Counted from the first letter of the stretch, positions 28,999-38,215 are shown. The stretch: 64,000 bases of DNA from Sorangium cellulosum So ce56 (GCF_000067165.1 NC_010162.1:5042501-5106500), one strand, 5' to 3'. The notes: a model not told the origin generated them from the sequence alone. Numbers and translations: made by a program.

Positions 28999-31900
28999 GT
29001 GCCGACAGACATCGTTGCAGGGCGCGTCGACGCGCTGATCGTCACCGCGCTGCAGGACGAGCTCGAGGCGGTCCTCGCGCTCGGCGAGGGCGGTCGAGAC
29101 GGCTGGCGGGAGGCGCGGGATCCAGGCGGGTTCCCGTACTTCGTCCGCGACCTCCCGAACGACCGCGGCGAGCCGCTCCGCGTCGCCGCGGCGTGGTCGG
29201 GGCGGATGGGCGAGAGCGCGGCGGCGGCGAGGGCGCAGGGGCTCATCGAGGAGCTCGATCCAGGGTGCCTCGCGATGTGCGGCATCTGCGCCGGCAAGCG
29301 CGGCGAGGTGTCGCTCGGCGACGTCATCGTCGCCGACCGGGTCTACAGCTACGACGAGGGCAAGCGCGTCGCCCACGGCGGCGGCGAGGGCGCGTTCTTC
29401 CACGACATCGAGACGTACAACCTCGAGCGCACGTGGAACATGGATGCGGCGCTCTTCGCGCGCGAGTTCGAGCGGCAGGCGGCGTTCGCGGCCGAGCGCC
29501 CGCCGTCGAAGCCGTCGCAGGCGTGGTGGCTCCGGCACGCGCTCTACGAGAGCCAGGTGGAGGGGGGACCGCCGCCCGTCTCGCGGCCGGAGCGGGCAGC
29601 GCGGTGCCCGGGCTGGACCGATCGCATCGGGGAGCTGGAGGCGGCGGGCGTGCTCCGTATCGGCGACGGCGGCCTCGAGCTCACGGAGGCGGGCGTGGCG
29701 CAGGTCCGCCGGGATCGCCTGCTCCACCCGGACGGCCCGCCGTCGGCCCGGCCGTTCCGCGTGCACATCGGCCCGATCGCCACGGGCAAGGCGGTGCAGG
29801 AGGACGCGGGGCTGTTCGAGCGGCTGAAGCCGATCGGGCGCAAGGTGCTCGGCGTCGAGATGGAGGCCGCGGCGATCGGCTACGTCGCGGAGCGCCTCGG
29901 GAGGCGGTCGATCATCGCGAAGGCGGTCTCGGATCACGCCGACCACGACAAGAACGACAACTTCCGCGCGTTCGCGTGCCGCGCCTCGGCGGAGTTCCTC
30001 GTCGCGTTTCTGAGGCGCTTTCTTGCGCCTGCGCGCGCCGAGCACGCCGGGCGAGTCCCCATGTTGCGCCGCCTCCCGGCGCGCGCGCGGGGCGGCCACG
30101 CGGGTCCGCACGGCGACGACATCCTCCTGCCCGGGGAAGGGCGCAGCGACGACTTCCTCTCGCGGGTCGAGCGCGTGTGCAGGCTGCGAGAGCCCGAGGG
30201 CGTGAAGATCGAGTGGTTCGACGCGCCCCTCCCCTTCGGCGTCTACCTTCGCGTCTCGGTCAACGAGGGCGGCATCGTCCGGATCGCGCCGCTCGCGGCG
30301 CTCGAGAGCGGCATCTCGACCGAGGCGGTCTCCGCGTTCATCGAGAGCATCGACGCCTCGTACCGGCGCGAGGATCCCGGCCTCGTGTCCACGCTGGTCT
30401 ACGGCGGCGAGCCCGCGCCGGAGGAGCTCGTGCGTTACGCGAGCGCGCGGCGCGTGCGCCTCGTGCGGTTCCTCGAGTACCAGGGGCTCATCGACTTCCG
30501 CGGCTACCTGGCGTGGCAGAACGCGAGCCTCGAGCGGGACCCCACGTATCCGCCGGATCTCTACGTCGACCAGCGCGTCGCGCTCACGACGGGCCAGGAG
30601 GAGGTGCTGCACGAGCGGGCGCTCGATGCGCTCGCAGCGCTGCTCGACTCCGAGCACAACCGGTTCGTGCTGGTGCTCGGCGACTTCGGCACGGGCAAGA
30701 CGTTCCTCCTGCACGAGCTCGCGCGGCGGCTGGGCAACGCGGGCGGCCCGCTGACGCCGGTGCTCATCGAGATGCGCGCGCTGGAGAAGGCGCGCGACCT
30801 GAACGCGCTCATCGCGCAGCACCTGGCGCTCGCGGGGCTCGGCAAGATCGATCTGCCGGCGTTCCGGCACATGCTGGCCGAAGGGCGGATCGCGCTCCTG
30901 TTCGACGGCTTCGACGAGCTCGCCTTCCGCGTGACGTACGACCGCGCGGTCGAGCACTTCGACACGCTGATCCAGGCGGCGCAGGGCAAGGCGGCGAAGG
31001 TGGTGGTGACGAGCCGGAGCCAGCATTTCATCTCGGAGCAGCAGGTGAGGTCGGCGCTCGCGGAGCGGGCCGCCTTGCTGCCCGGTTATCGGCTCGTGCG
31101 GCTGCAGCCGTTCACCGGGGCGCAGATCCGCAGGTTCCTGGTGAACCGGCTCGACAGCGAGGAGGCGGCTGACGAGCGCATCCAGCTGCTCGCGGAGGTG
31201 AAGGACCTGCTCGGCCTATCGGCGAACCCGCGGATGCTGGGGTTCATCGCCGAGATCGAGGCGGCGCAGCTACGGCAAGCGAAGGCGGGAGACGGCGAGA
31301 TCACCTCGGCGGGGCTCTACAAGCTGCTCCTGGATCGGTGGCTCGTCTGGGAGTACGAGCGCGCGCACCCGAAGGGCGCGCAGCCGGGGCTGTCGGTGGC
31401 GCAGCGGTGGCGTGCGGTGACGGAGCTCGCGACGCGGCTGTGGCAGCGGACGGAGCAGAGCGTGAACATCCGCGAGCTGCCGGCGGAGCTCATCGCGGCG
31501 CTGCAGGCGCTCGGGCGGCACGAGCTCGATCTCGGGGTAACGGTGCACCAGATCGGGTCGGGGACGCTTCTCGTGTGGGACGACCAGGAGAACTTCCGGT
31601 TCATCCACCAGTCGGTGCTGGAGTGGCTCGTGGCGCGGGAGGCGGCCGAAGAGGTGCAGCGCTCCGGGGAGTCGGCGGCGCTCGCGCAGCGGGACGTGAG
31701 CGACCTGATGGCGGATTTCTTCGGGGCGCTCGCGGGACGGGAGGCGACTGCGACGTGGGTACGGCAGGCGCTCGGCGGGGCGTGGGGGACGGTGGCGACG
31801 GCGAACGCGCTCCGGATCGACGGGCGGACGGCGCTTGGGGTGAGCGAGCAGATGAACCTCGCGGGGGCGGATCTGCGGGGGCAGGATCTGTCGGGGAAGA

Positions 31901-34167
31901 ACTTCTGCGGGTGCGATCTGCGGGGGGCGGACCTGAGAGAGGCGAAACTCGTGGGGGCCAACCTGAGCGGGGCGCAGATGGGAGGGGCGCTGCTCGAGGG
32001 GGCGGACCTCTCCGGGGCGGCGCTCTGCGGGGCGGACCTGACCGGGGCGACGGCGGTTCGAGCGCGGATTGTGGGCGCGGATCTGACCGGAGCGAAGCTC
32101 GCCTCGACGAGGCTGCGCGGGGCGAAGCTCGTGGGGGCACGGGGGGCGAAGCTCGACGGGTGCGACACGTTCGGCGCGGCGATGCCGGATGCGGCGAGGT
32201 TCGAGCCGACGTGGGTACAAGGCAGCCGGTGCAACGCTGTAGCGATCAGCCCCGATGGGACCTTGCTCGCATCGGGTCACTCCCACGGGATCGTGCTGTG
32301 GGACATGGCGACCGGGGGCGCGCTGCGCAGGCTGAACGGCCACTCCGACTGGGTCACGAGCATCGCTTTCAGCCCTGACGGGGATACGCTCGCGTCCGGC
32401 TCGGACGATTGCACTGTCCGGCTCTGGGACGTATCGACTGGCAACGTGCTCTGCGTGCTCAAGGGGCACGCTCATCATGTGAACAGCGTGACGTTCAGCC
32501 CTGACGGCGAGACGCTGGCTTCCGGATCTTCTGACTGTACCGTCCGGCTCTGGCAGGTGGCCACCTTCCGACAGATCGCCGTGCTCCACGGCCATCGGGA
32601 TGGAGTGATGGCCGTCAAGTTCAGCCCCGACGGCGCGACGCTCGCCTCCGGCGCTCACGACACCGTCATCCGGCTCTGGAAGGTCGCGACAGGCGACGTG
32701 CTTCGCGTAGTGAGCGGCCACCGGGCTGGCGTGCTCAGCATCGCGTTCAGCCCCGACGGCGGCACGCTGGCCTCCGGCTCCGCGGACTACGACATTGGCC
32801 TCTGGGACGTCACGACGGGCGAGCAGCGGAACACGCTGAAGGGCCACTTGCGAAGCGTGAGGAGCGTCGCGTTCAGCCCCGACGGCGCGACGCTCGCCTC
32901 CAGCGCGGGAGACGGAGCCGTGCAGCTGTGGAATCGATCAGGCGTCGCGTTGCACGCGCTCCAGGGCCACTCCGCCGCCGTGACGAGCGTCGCGTTCAGC
33001 CCCGACGGCGCGACGCTCGCCTCTGGTTCGAAGGACAGCACGGTGCGCCTGTGGCACGTGTCGACGGGTGGCGCCGTGCGCGTGCTGGAAGGACAGCCGA
33101 GCGTGTCCATGGCCATGGCGTTGAGCGCCGATGGCGGGACGCTCGCGCTCGGCTCCGAAGACGTTGGCATTCAGCTCTGGCGGATGTCGGCATGGACTGC
33201 GGCGCCGCCGCTCGTGGATCGCGGCATCTCCTCCGCGAAGCTGGTCTTCAGCCCTGACGGCACGACGCTGGCGTTCGCACAGCGCGACCACACGGTCCGG
33301 CTCGGAAGGCTCGGCGCAGACCGCACGGCGCGCGTGTTGAGGGGGCATTATCATCGCATCATGGATATCGCCTTCCGCCATGACGGGGGCATGCTCGCGT
33401 CAGGCTCGCTCGACGGGACAGTGCGACTCTGGCACACCGAGGCAGCGGAGCCGCTTCGCGTGATGGAAGATCACGAAGATGGAATCAGCAGCGTGGCGTT
33501 CAGCCCTGACGGCACGATGCTGGCATCAGGATCGTTCGATCGAACCATCCGGCTCTGGAAGGTGGACGGCGAAGGAGCAGCGCGCGTGCTGGAAGGCCAT
33601 GGTCGTGTCGTGAGGAGCGTGGCGTTCAGCCCTGATGGGGCGACGCTCGCCTCGGGCTCCGACGACACGACCGTCCGCCTCTGGCCTCTCGTCGAGGGCG
33701 CCGAGCAGCGCGCGCTGGCCGGCCACGCCGGCCAGGTGAAGTGCGTGACCTTCAGCCCCGACGGTGCATGGCTCGCATCAGGGTCCGACGACGGCAGCGT
33801 TCTCCTCTGGCGTGTGTCCGCCGATTACACGGCGCGCGTCCTCCAGGGGCACACCGGCGAGATCGTGAGCGTGGCCTTCATGCCGGATGGAGAGATGCTG
33901 CTCTCCAGCTCCACCGACGGTACCATCCGCTTCTGGGACGTGCGGACTGGCGCCTGTCTCGCCGTGCTGCTCAAGCTCCCCGAGGGCTGGGTCGCCTTCC
34001 GCCCAGACGGCTGCTACAAGCTCAGCGGCAACGTTGCAGGGGGCTTCTGGCACGCCTCCAACCTGTGCCGCTTCGAGCCAGGCGAGCTCGACGAGCTCAT
34101 GCCCGGCCTGCGCATCCCGGATGACGAGCCGCTGCTCCCCTTGCTGCCAGTGCGCGGCCGGGGCTGA
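28999..34167 (+). CDS. NLR-like STAND protein: PNP effector - NACHT ATPase - pentapeptide repeats - 14 WD40 repeats
   Basis: A 1,722-residue protein with a GTG start. Residues ~1-335 are a nucleoside-phosphorylase-fold domain: GVEMEAAA (285-292) and AKAVSDHAD (catalytic Asp312), with a winged-helix-like insert (~205-255). Residues ~350-540 are unassigned (conserved-looking YQGLIDFRGYLAWQ). The NACHT/STAND ATPase has Walker A GDFGTGKT (561-568), Walker B LLFDGFDEL (~633-641) and TSRSQHF. Pentapeptide repeats (A-D/N-L-x-G) span ~952-1050. Fourteen WD40 units span ~1075-1655, followed by a tail with GWVAFRPDGCYKLSG. PNP-fold effectors (for example in Detocs) cleave ATP in phage-infected cells. 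I infer a sensor whose WD40 propellers detect a trigger and release the PNP domain. Confidence 0.9.
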   Translation: MPTDIVAGRVDALIVTALQDELEAVLALGEGGRDGWREARDPGGFPYFVRDLPNDRGEPLRVAAAWSGRMGESAAAARAQGLIEELDPGCLAMCGICAGKRGEVSLGDVIVADRVYSYDEGKRVAHGGGEGAFFHDIETYNLERTWNMDAALFAREFERQAAFAAERPPSKPSQAWWLRHALYESQVEGGPPPVSRPERAARCPGWTDRIGELEAAGVLRIGDGGLELTEAGVAQVRRDRLLHPDGPPSARPFRVHIGPIATGKAVQEDAGLFERLKPIGRKVLGVEMEAAAIGYVAERLGRRSIIAKAVSDHADHDKNDNFRAFACRASAEFLVAFLRRFLAPARAEHAGRVPMLRRLPARARGGHAGPHGDDILLPGEGRSDDFLSRVERVCRLREPEGVKIEWFDAPLPFGVYLRVSVNEGGIVRIAPLAALESGISTEAVSAFIESIDASYRREDPGLVSTLVYGGEPAPEELVRYASARRVRLVRFLEYQGLIDFRGYLAWQNASLERDPTYPPDLYVDQRVALTTGQEEVLHERALDALAALLDSEHNRFVLVLGDFGTGKTFLLHELARRLGNAGGPLTPVLIEMRALEKARDLNALIAQHLALAGLGKIDLPAFRHMLAEGRIALLFDGFDELAFRVTYDRAVEHFDTLIQAAQGKAAKVVVTSRSQHFISEQQVRSALAERAALLPGYRLVRLQPFTGAQIRRFLVNRLDSEEAADERIQLLAEVKDLLGLSANPRMLGFIAEIEAAQLRQAKAGDGEITSAGLYKLLLDRWLVWEYERAHPKGAQPGLSVAQRWRAVTELATRLWQRTEQSVNIRELPAELIAALQALGRHELDLGVTVHQIGSGTLLVWDDQENFRFIHQSVLEWLVAREAAEEVQRSGESAALAQRDVSDLMADFFGALAGREATATWVRQALGGAWGTVATANALRIDGRTALGVSEQMNLAGADLRGQDLSGKNFCGCDLRGADLREAKLVGANLSGAQMGGALLEGADLSGAALCGADLTGATAVRARIVGADLTGAKLASTRLRGAKLVGARGAKLDGCDTFGAAMPDAARFEPTWVQGSRCNAVAISPDGTLLASGHSHGIVLWDMATGGALRRLNGHSDWVTSIAFSPDGDTLASGSDDCTVRLWDVSTGNVLCVLKGHAHHVNSVTFSPDGETLASGSSDCTVRLWQVATFRQIAVLHGHRDGVMAVKFSPDGATLASGAHDTVIRLWKVATGDVLRVVSGHRAGVLSIAFSPDGGTLASGSADYDIGLWDVTTGEQRNTLKGHLRSVRSVAFSPDGATLASSAGDGAVQLWNRSGVALHALQGHSAAVTSVAFSPDGATLASGSKDSTVRLWHVSTGGAVRVLEGQPSVSMAMALSADGGTLALGSEDVGIQLWRMSAWTAAPPLVDRGISSAKLVFSPDGTTLAFAQRDHTVRLGRLGADRTARVLRGHYHRIMDIAFRHDGGMLASGSLDGTVRLWHTEAAEPLRVMEDHEDGISSVAFSPDGTMLASGSFDRTIRLWKVDGEGAARVLEGHGRVVRSVAFSPDGATLASGSDDTTVRLWPLVEGAEQRALAGHAGQVKCVTFSPDGAWLASGSDDGSVLLWRVSADYTARVLQGHTGEIVSVAFMPDGEMLLSSSTDGTIRFWDVRTGACLAVLLKLPEGWVAFRPDGCYKLSGNVAGGFWHASNLCRFEPGELDELMPGLRIPDDEPLLPLLPVRGRG

Positions 34168-34198
34168 GCGCGGATCGTCGAGCTGCCGGCCCAAACGG

Positions 34199-34504
34199 CT
34201 ACGGCACCTTGTCGATCACCTCGATCACGATCCCGCCGAATCGGCCCTCGTCGGCGCGGCACCTCACGCCCCGGATGACGCATGCGTGGCTATCCCGAGG
34301 CTCGCCGGTATCCGCGTAGCGCGCCCCGAAGCCGCCGCCGAGCGACGTGTTGAAGAACTCGAGAGGCCGCCCGGCCTCGTCCGTGACCTCGTGCTTGCAG
34401 AGACCGCACACCGCGCGCGGGTGGCGTGGCCACAGCTCCAAGGGATCGCTGCAGATCGGGCAGCGGTGCGTCCCGTCCGGCATCCCGCTCCCATCGGCGG
34501 TCAC
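34199..34504 (-). CDS. Small zinc-ribbon-like protein
   Basis: A 101-residue protein with CPICSD and CGLCKH (two CxxC pairs, residues ~15-38), suggesting a zinc ribbon. A beta-rich domain follows, with two further cysteines (SHACVIRGVRCRADEG). The GTG start overlaps the stop of the upstream recombinase fragment (GTGA); MPDG at 34483 is an alternative start. The pair is probably a translationally coupled unit lying between the two STAND genes. The family is not recognised. Its stop is only 32 bases from the end of the PNP-STAND gene, with which it is convergent. Confidence 0.6.
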   Translation of the reverse strand: MTADGSGMPDGTHRCPICSDPLELWPRHPRAVCGLCKHEVTDEAGRPLEFFNTSLGGGFGARYADTGEPRDSHACVIRGVRCRADEGRFGGIVIEVIDKVP

Positions 34505-34824
34505 GGGCGCGCGCCGCGCTCGCCCGCGGCGGACCTGTACGGGCCGCTGAGCCCCGCGATGCTGGCGCGGTCGTCGCTCGCGACCGCGAGCAGGCCGGCG
34601 CCGGCGAGGGTGAGCGCTTCGAGCGCCGCCGCGAAGCCGGGCCGGTCGCCGATGTCCTCCCCGCGATCCTCGTGCCAGGACGCGATCTCGACGCCCTCCC
34701 GGCTGGCCCAGGCCTGGATCGCCTGGCGCTGCTCTGGAGCCGAGGCGCACGCGGCGTCCGTGGAGACGCGGACGTAGGCGACGGCGCGCTCGGGACTGCC
34801 ACGCTTGAACCGGCGAGCTGTCAT
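34501..34824 (-). CDS. Truncated serine recombinase (resolvase N-terminal domain only)
   Basis: A 107-residue protein. The sequence AVAYVRVSTD with the catalytic serine, followed by PEQRQAIQAWASREGVEIASW and RPGFAAALEAL, matches the resolvase/invertase catalytic domain. Where intact enzymes have a conserved K-R-D-R-L-A-R-D segment, this one reads ASDDRASIAGL, and it ends before the helix E and DNA-binding regions. It is probably inactive in recombination. It could be a mobile-element relic, or a fragment reused as the first gene of a two-gene unit with the zinc-ribbon gene, with which it overlaps by four bases. Such resolvase-like genes are abundant in large myxobacterial genomes (general knowledge). 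Confidence 0.7.
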   Translation of the reverse strand: MTARRFKRGSPERAVAYVRVSTDAACASAPEQRQAIQAWASREGVEIASWHEDRGEDIGDRPGFAAALEALTLAGAGLLAVASDDRASIAGLSGPYRSAAGERGARP

Positions 34825-34868
34825 CGGGGGTGAGAGAATCCTGAACGGCGATACTTGTCCAGCGGGCG

Positions 34869-35327
34869 GTGGTTGTGGTCGCGGGTGGCTCGCCCCCCCC
34901 CGAGCGGCGCGCGGAGGAGGTTCGCCGCGCTTGCTTTCAGCTCAGGGGCGGCGCCTGCGCGCTGCGCGCGTTCGAGATCGACGGGGCCGCAGAGGCAGAG
35001 GACGACGATCTGCTACGCTTGCTCGGGTTCGACGAGGCCGGGACCGTCCAGGCTCGACGATGGCTCGCGCAGCAGCTTGGATCCGAGGAGCTCGCCGTAG
35101 AAGTCCGGTTGTCGCCCGAGCAGGTGCTGCTCGCCTTGCCCGACGACGTGCTCCGCGCCCTGTCCGATTCCTACCTCGAGACGCTCTCGGAGGAGACGCG
35201 CGCCGCCATCCGCGAGCGCATCGGGCGGTGGGACGGCAGTTCGGCTGACCGCGCGCGCAGGAGCACACGGAAGGGCCTCTGCTCTCGCGCGGCGAGCCCT
35301 CGCCAGGCATTCGCTGAGTCCGGGTAG
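34869..35327 (+). CDS. Small hypothetical acidic protein
   Basis: 152 residues from the GTG at 34869. The core (residues ~25-125; LRGGACALRAFEIDG, LLRLLGFDEAGTVQARRWLAQQLGSEELAVEVRLSPEQVLLALPDDVLRALSDSYLETL) has a normal amino-acid composition and high third-position GC, so it looks like a real protein. The first ~20 and last ~30 residues are low-complexity, and the true ends are uncertain. The gene is divergent from the recombinase fragment, with a 44-base gap. The family is not recognised. Confidence 0.5.
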   Translation: MVVVAGGSPPPERRAEEVRRACFQLRGGACALRAFEIDGAAEAEDDDLLRLLGFDEAGTVQARRWLAQQLGSEELAVEVRLSPEQVLLALPDDVLRALSDSYLETLSEETRAAIRERIGRWDGSSADRARRSTRKGLCSRAASPRQAFAESG

Positions 35328-35330
35328 ACT
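35325..35330 (+). promoter_or_regulatory. Probable -10 box (TAGACT) of the AraC gene
   Basis: TAGACT is nine bases before the ATG at 35340; its first three bases coincide with the stop codon (TAG) of the upstream small gene. Confidence 0.45.
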
Positions 35331-35339
35331 CCAGGACCG

Positions 35340-36128
35340 ATGCTCCTCCCGCCGAGAGCGACGGGCCTCGCCGCGGGCGCCCTGCGCCCGTGGCCCTCCG
35401 TGCTGGCGACGTGGGGCCCTGGAGAGCGAAGCACGCTGCACGCCCACCATTGCTGGCACCTCGTGCTGGCGCTCGATGGGGAGCTCCAGATCCAGACGGC
35501 CGACAGGGGCGCGCTCCAGCGTGGAAGCGCCGTCCTCACGGCCCCGGACACCGCGCACGCGATCGATGCGTCGGGCGTCCGTGTGCTCATCGTGTTCATC
35601 GAGCCGGAGAGCGACGTTGGAGATGGGCTCGCCCAGGCGCTCGGGGCATCGACGATCGAGGTCATGGGCAGCGAGACGGCAGACCGGCTGCGGTCGCGCG
35701 TCGCCGAGCGAGGAGAGGCCGGGCTCTCGGCGGCGCTGCCCGGCGTGTTCGAGGCGCTGGGGATCGCGGTCCCGCCGTCGTCACCGAGGTCGAGGCACCC
35801 GGGGGTCCAGCGGGTGCTGCGCCACCTGCGGGCGGGCGCCGGAGACGCGGACACGTCGCTCGAGGCCCTGGCCCGCATCGCCCGGCTCTCGCCGGGGCGG
35901 TTCATGCACGCCTTCACGGAGAGCGTCGGCGTGCCGCTGCGGCCGTACCTCCTGTGGCTCAAGCTGGAGCGCGCCGGGGCGGCGATCGCCGGCGGCGCGG
36001 CGCTCTCGGAGGCCGCCAGCGCGGCCGGGTTCGCGGACGCGGCGCACATGACCCGGACCTTCCGCCGGATGTTCGGGGTGAGCCCCTCCGATCTGAGACG
36101 CCGTAGCCAGTTGGTTCAAGACGGCTGA
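35340..36128 (+). CDS. AraC-family transcriptional regulator
   Basis: 262 residues. The N-terminal half is a cupin-like sensor (STLHAHHCWHLVLALDGELQIQTADRG), with histidines that could bind a ligand or metal. The C-terminal ~100 residues carry two helix-turn-helix units (LEALARIARLSPGRFMHAFTESVGVPLRPYLLWLKLERA; ALSEAASAAGFADAAHMTRTFRRMFGVSPSDLRR), the AraC signature. It lies 24 bases before the DoxX-family gene on the same strand and probably controls it, a common pairing for this regulator class. Confidence 0.9.
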   Translation: MLLPPRATGLAAGALRPWPSVLATWGPGERSTLHAHHCWHLVLALDGELQIQTADRGALQRGSAVLTAPDTAHAIDASGVRVLIVFIEPESDVGDGLAQALGASTIEVMGSETADRLRSRVAERGEAGLSAALPGVFEALGIAVPPSSPRSRHPGVQRVLRHLRAGAGDADTSLEALARIARLSPGRFMHAFTESVGVPLRPYLLWLKLERAGAAIAGGAALSEAASAAGFADAAHMTRTFRRMFGVSPSDLRRRSQLVQDG

Positions 36129-36152
36129 AGGGCCGATTGCCACCTTGCGTGC

Positions 36153-36614
36153 ATGGCACCTCTCCTTGTCCTCACGGTCTCGTTCGCGTTGCTCGTCGTC
36201 CTCGGTCGCCTCGGCGTCAAACACCTCGCGAGCTGGGTGACGTGCTTGCGGTACGCGCTCGCGGCGATGTTCCAGCTCACCGCATCGGCCCACTGGGGGA
36301 GCCGGCGGGCGGAGCTCGTGGCCATGGTGCCGCCGGCGCTGCCCCATCCCGAGCTCCTTGTGACTGCCACGGGGGTCCTGGAGATCGCGGGCGCCGCGGC
36401 GCTCCTCGTGCCGAGGCTCGCTCCCTGGGCCGCCATCGGGCTGACGATGCTGCTCGTGGCGATGTTCCCCGCGAACGTCCACGCCGCACGCGCGGGGCTC
36501 ACCCTCGGCGGCAGCCCGGTGACGCCGCTCGTGCCGCGCACGCTCCTTCAGATCGTGTTCGTCGCGGCGACGGTCGCCGTGGCGATCAACACACGTGGCC
36601 GGAACCGGAGTTGA
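36153..36614 (+). CDS. DoxX-family integral membrane protein
   Basis: 153 residues with four hydrophobic segments (LVLTVSFALLVVLGRLG, WVTCLRYALAAMFQLTAS, LLVTATGVLEIAGAAALLV, WAAIGLTMLLVAMFPANVHAA) and a fifth at the end. The motif LEIAGAAALL and the helix AMFPANVH are typical of DoxX/DoxD-like proteins, which are often linked to redox stress. It is likely in one operon with the AraC gene. Its stop codon sits inside a perfect 21-bp tandem triplication. Confidence 0.8.
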   Translation: MAPLLVLTVSFALLVVLGRLGVKHLASWVTCLRYALAAMFQLTASAHWGSRRAELVAMVPPALPHPELLVTATGVLEIAGAAALLVPRLAPWAAIGLTMLLVAMFPANVHAARAGLTLGGSPVTPLVPRTLLQIVFVAATVAVAINTRGRNRS

Positions 36615-36663
36615 TGGGCGCGGAACCGGAGTTGATGGGCGCGGAACCGGAGTTGATGGGCGC
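36601..36663. repeat. Three perfect 21-bp tandem repeats over the doxX-like stop codon
   Basis: Exact copies occupy 36601-36621, 36622-36642 and 36643-36663. The TGA stop of the DoxX gene is in the first copy, so the stop is repeated three times in the same frame (21 is a multiple of three). It probably arose by slippage. Confidence 0.95.
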
Positions 36664-37060
36664 GTCGGTCGAGGAGGAGACGCGCGCCGCGATGCGCGCG
36701 CGCACAGGACGGTAGCGGCTCATGGCCGGGACCGGATGGGGTGCCCGGGAACGGCTTACCCGCCGGATCGGACACGTCCCCCCAGGCCCAACCACGGGCT
36801 GCCCGCCGCCCCGGTAACAAGTTTGTAAGCCCAATTGCGCCTCCCCCGCGAAACGGGACGGAGCCCTGAGCGCAAGGCGACGCCGGGCGCGTCGCTCCGG
36901 TCGGAGGGATGCAGGTCGCGCCTCCGGCGCCGGGACCGCCGCGCGGGCACGATTTCGCCGGTGCGCGCGGGGCGCGGGCAGTGCGGTCGGATTGAACAGG
37001 TCGCCGGCGCCGTGGCACGGTCGCCGGCTGGACGAACCGCGCTCACGCGGAGGGAGACCC
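36615..37060. other. Gene-free stretch between DoxX gene and a frameshifted gene
   Basis: Contains the two outer 21-bp repeats. Next is a segment with GTAACAAGTTTGTAAGCCC near 36812-36830, which is less GC-rich than its surroundings and may hold a promoter. A GC-rich region with no convincing gene follows. The strong ribosome site CGGAGGGAGA of the next gene is at 37048-37057. Confidence 0.5.
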
Positions 37061-38117
37061 ATGGGCGGAAACAAGGACAAGAAGGCGCGTGCGAAGGACG
37101 CGAAGGCCGAGAAGAAGGCTGGCGCGAAGGCCGACAAGAGGGATGGCGCGAAGGCCGGCAAGAGCGACGACGTGAAGGCCGGCAAGAGCGACGACGTGAA
37201 GGCCGCGAAGGCCGGCAAGAAAGAGGCACGGAGCGCGCGCAAGCGGGATCGGGCGGGCGTCGAGCCCGCGGCGCTCATCGCGGAGGCCCGGAAGGACGCG
37301 TTCACCGACGAGGCCCCCGAGCGCGCCTTCGCGCACTTCCGGCCGCTCGCCGAGCGGGTGCCGGCGGCGGATCTGCCTGTCTTCACCGGCCAGCCGCTGC
37401 TCATGCGCGCGAACGTCAGGGCCGCGCTCGACGCGCTCGAGCCGCACCTTCCGGCCGCCGTGAGCGCGCTGCGCGAGCCCAGGCTCAAGGAGGTCTTCGA
37501 GCTGCCAGCGCTGGTCATGGCGCTCGACTTCAGCGCGGCGCGCGTGCCGGTCGCGACGCTCAGCGCGGGAGAGATCGACAGGATGCTGGCCGAAGGCGCG
37601 CCGTGGCGCGAGCTGATGCTGAGCTACCTCGAGGTGGCGTCGCACCCGCTGCTCGGCCTCCTGCCGCGCGAGCGGGTCGCCGCCGTGCGCGCGGGCTCGG
37701 GCAAGCTCGACAAGGCGCGCGATTTCGTCGCGCTCCCGGGGCTCTTCGCCGAGTTCTCCGGCGCGCTCGCCGGAAAGCACCCGTTCCCGGCCGACAGGCT
37801 CGACCTGCTCGCCACGCTGGGCGGCGCGCTCGTGCAGCAAGTGCGCCCAGGCAACGCCGCCGCCGCGGTGCCGAAGCGCACCGAGGAGGCGATCCTGCGC
37901 GACCGGATCGCGGCGCTCGTCGCCGAGCGCTACGACCACCTCCAGGTGCTCGCGGCCGTCGCGCTCGGCAAGCGCAAGGCCGACGAGCTGCTGCCGGCGC
38001 TGCCGCGCCGCGGTCGCGCTCGGCAGCAACGGGGCGGCTGCGGCGCAGGAGGAGGCGCCGGCGGTGACGCCGTCCGAGATCACGGACGGCGCGCCGGCCG
38101 GGATCGCGGACGGATGA
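37061..38117 (+). CDS. Hypothetical protein with Lys/Ala-rich N-terminus; apparent frameshift near 38005-38013
   Basis: ATG at 37061 follows GGAGGGAG. Residues 1-60 are a lysine/alanine-rich tail with KAGKSDDV repeated twice, like histone-H1-type bacterial tails. Residues ~70-315 are a helical globular domain (AHFRPLAERVPAADLPVFTGQPLLM ... FSGALAGKHPFPADRLDLLATLGGALVQQV). At about 38005-38013 codon bias jumps from this frame to the +1 frame, which reads VALGSNGAAAAQEEAPAV onward and stops at 38117. In that tail 32 of 34 codons end in G/C, against about two thirds in the unshifted frame, which would stop at 38125. So one base is extra or two are missing, by mutation or sequencing error. The family is not recognised. 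Confidence 0.65.
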
Positions 38118-38215
38118 CCTGTTGAACGATGTGGAGGGTGCGCCGTGCGTGCGCCGCGCGCTGCGCACCCTCCCCGTCCTGAGCGCCCATGCGGCGGCCC
38201 GAGAAGGTCGTCTGT

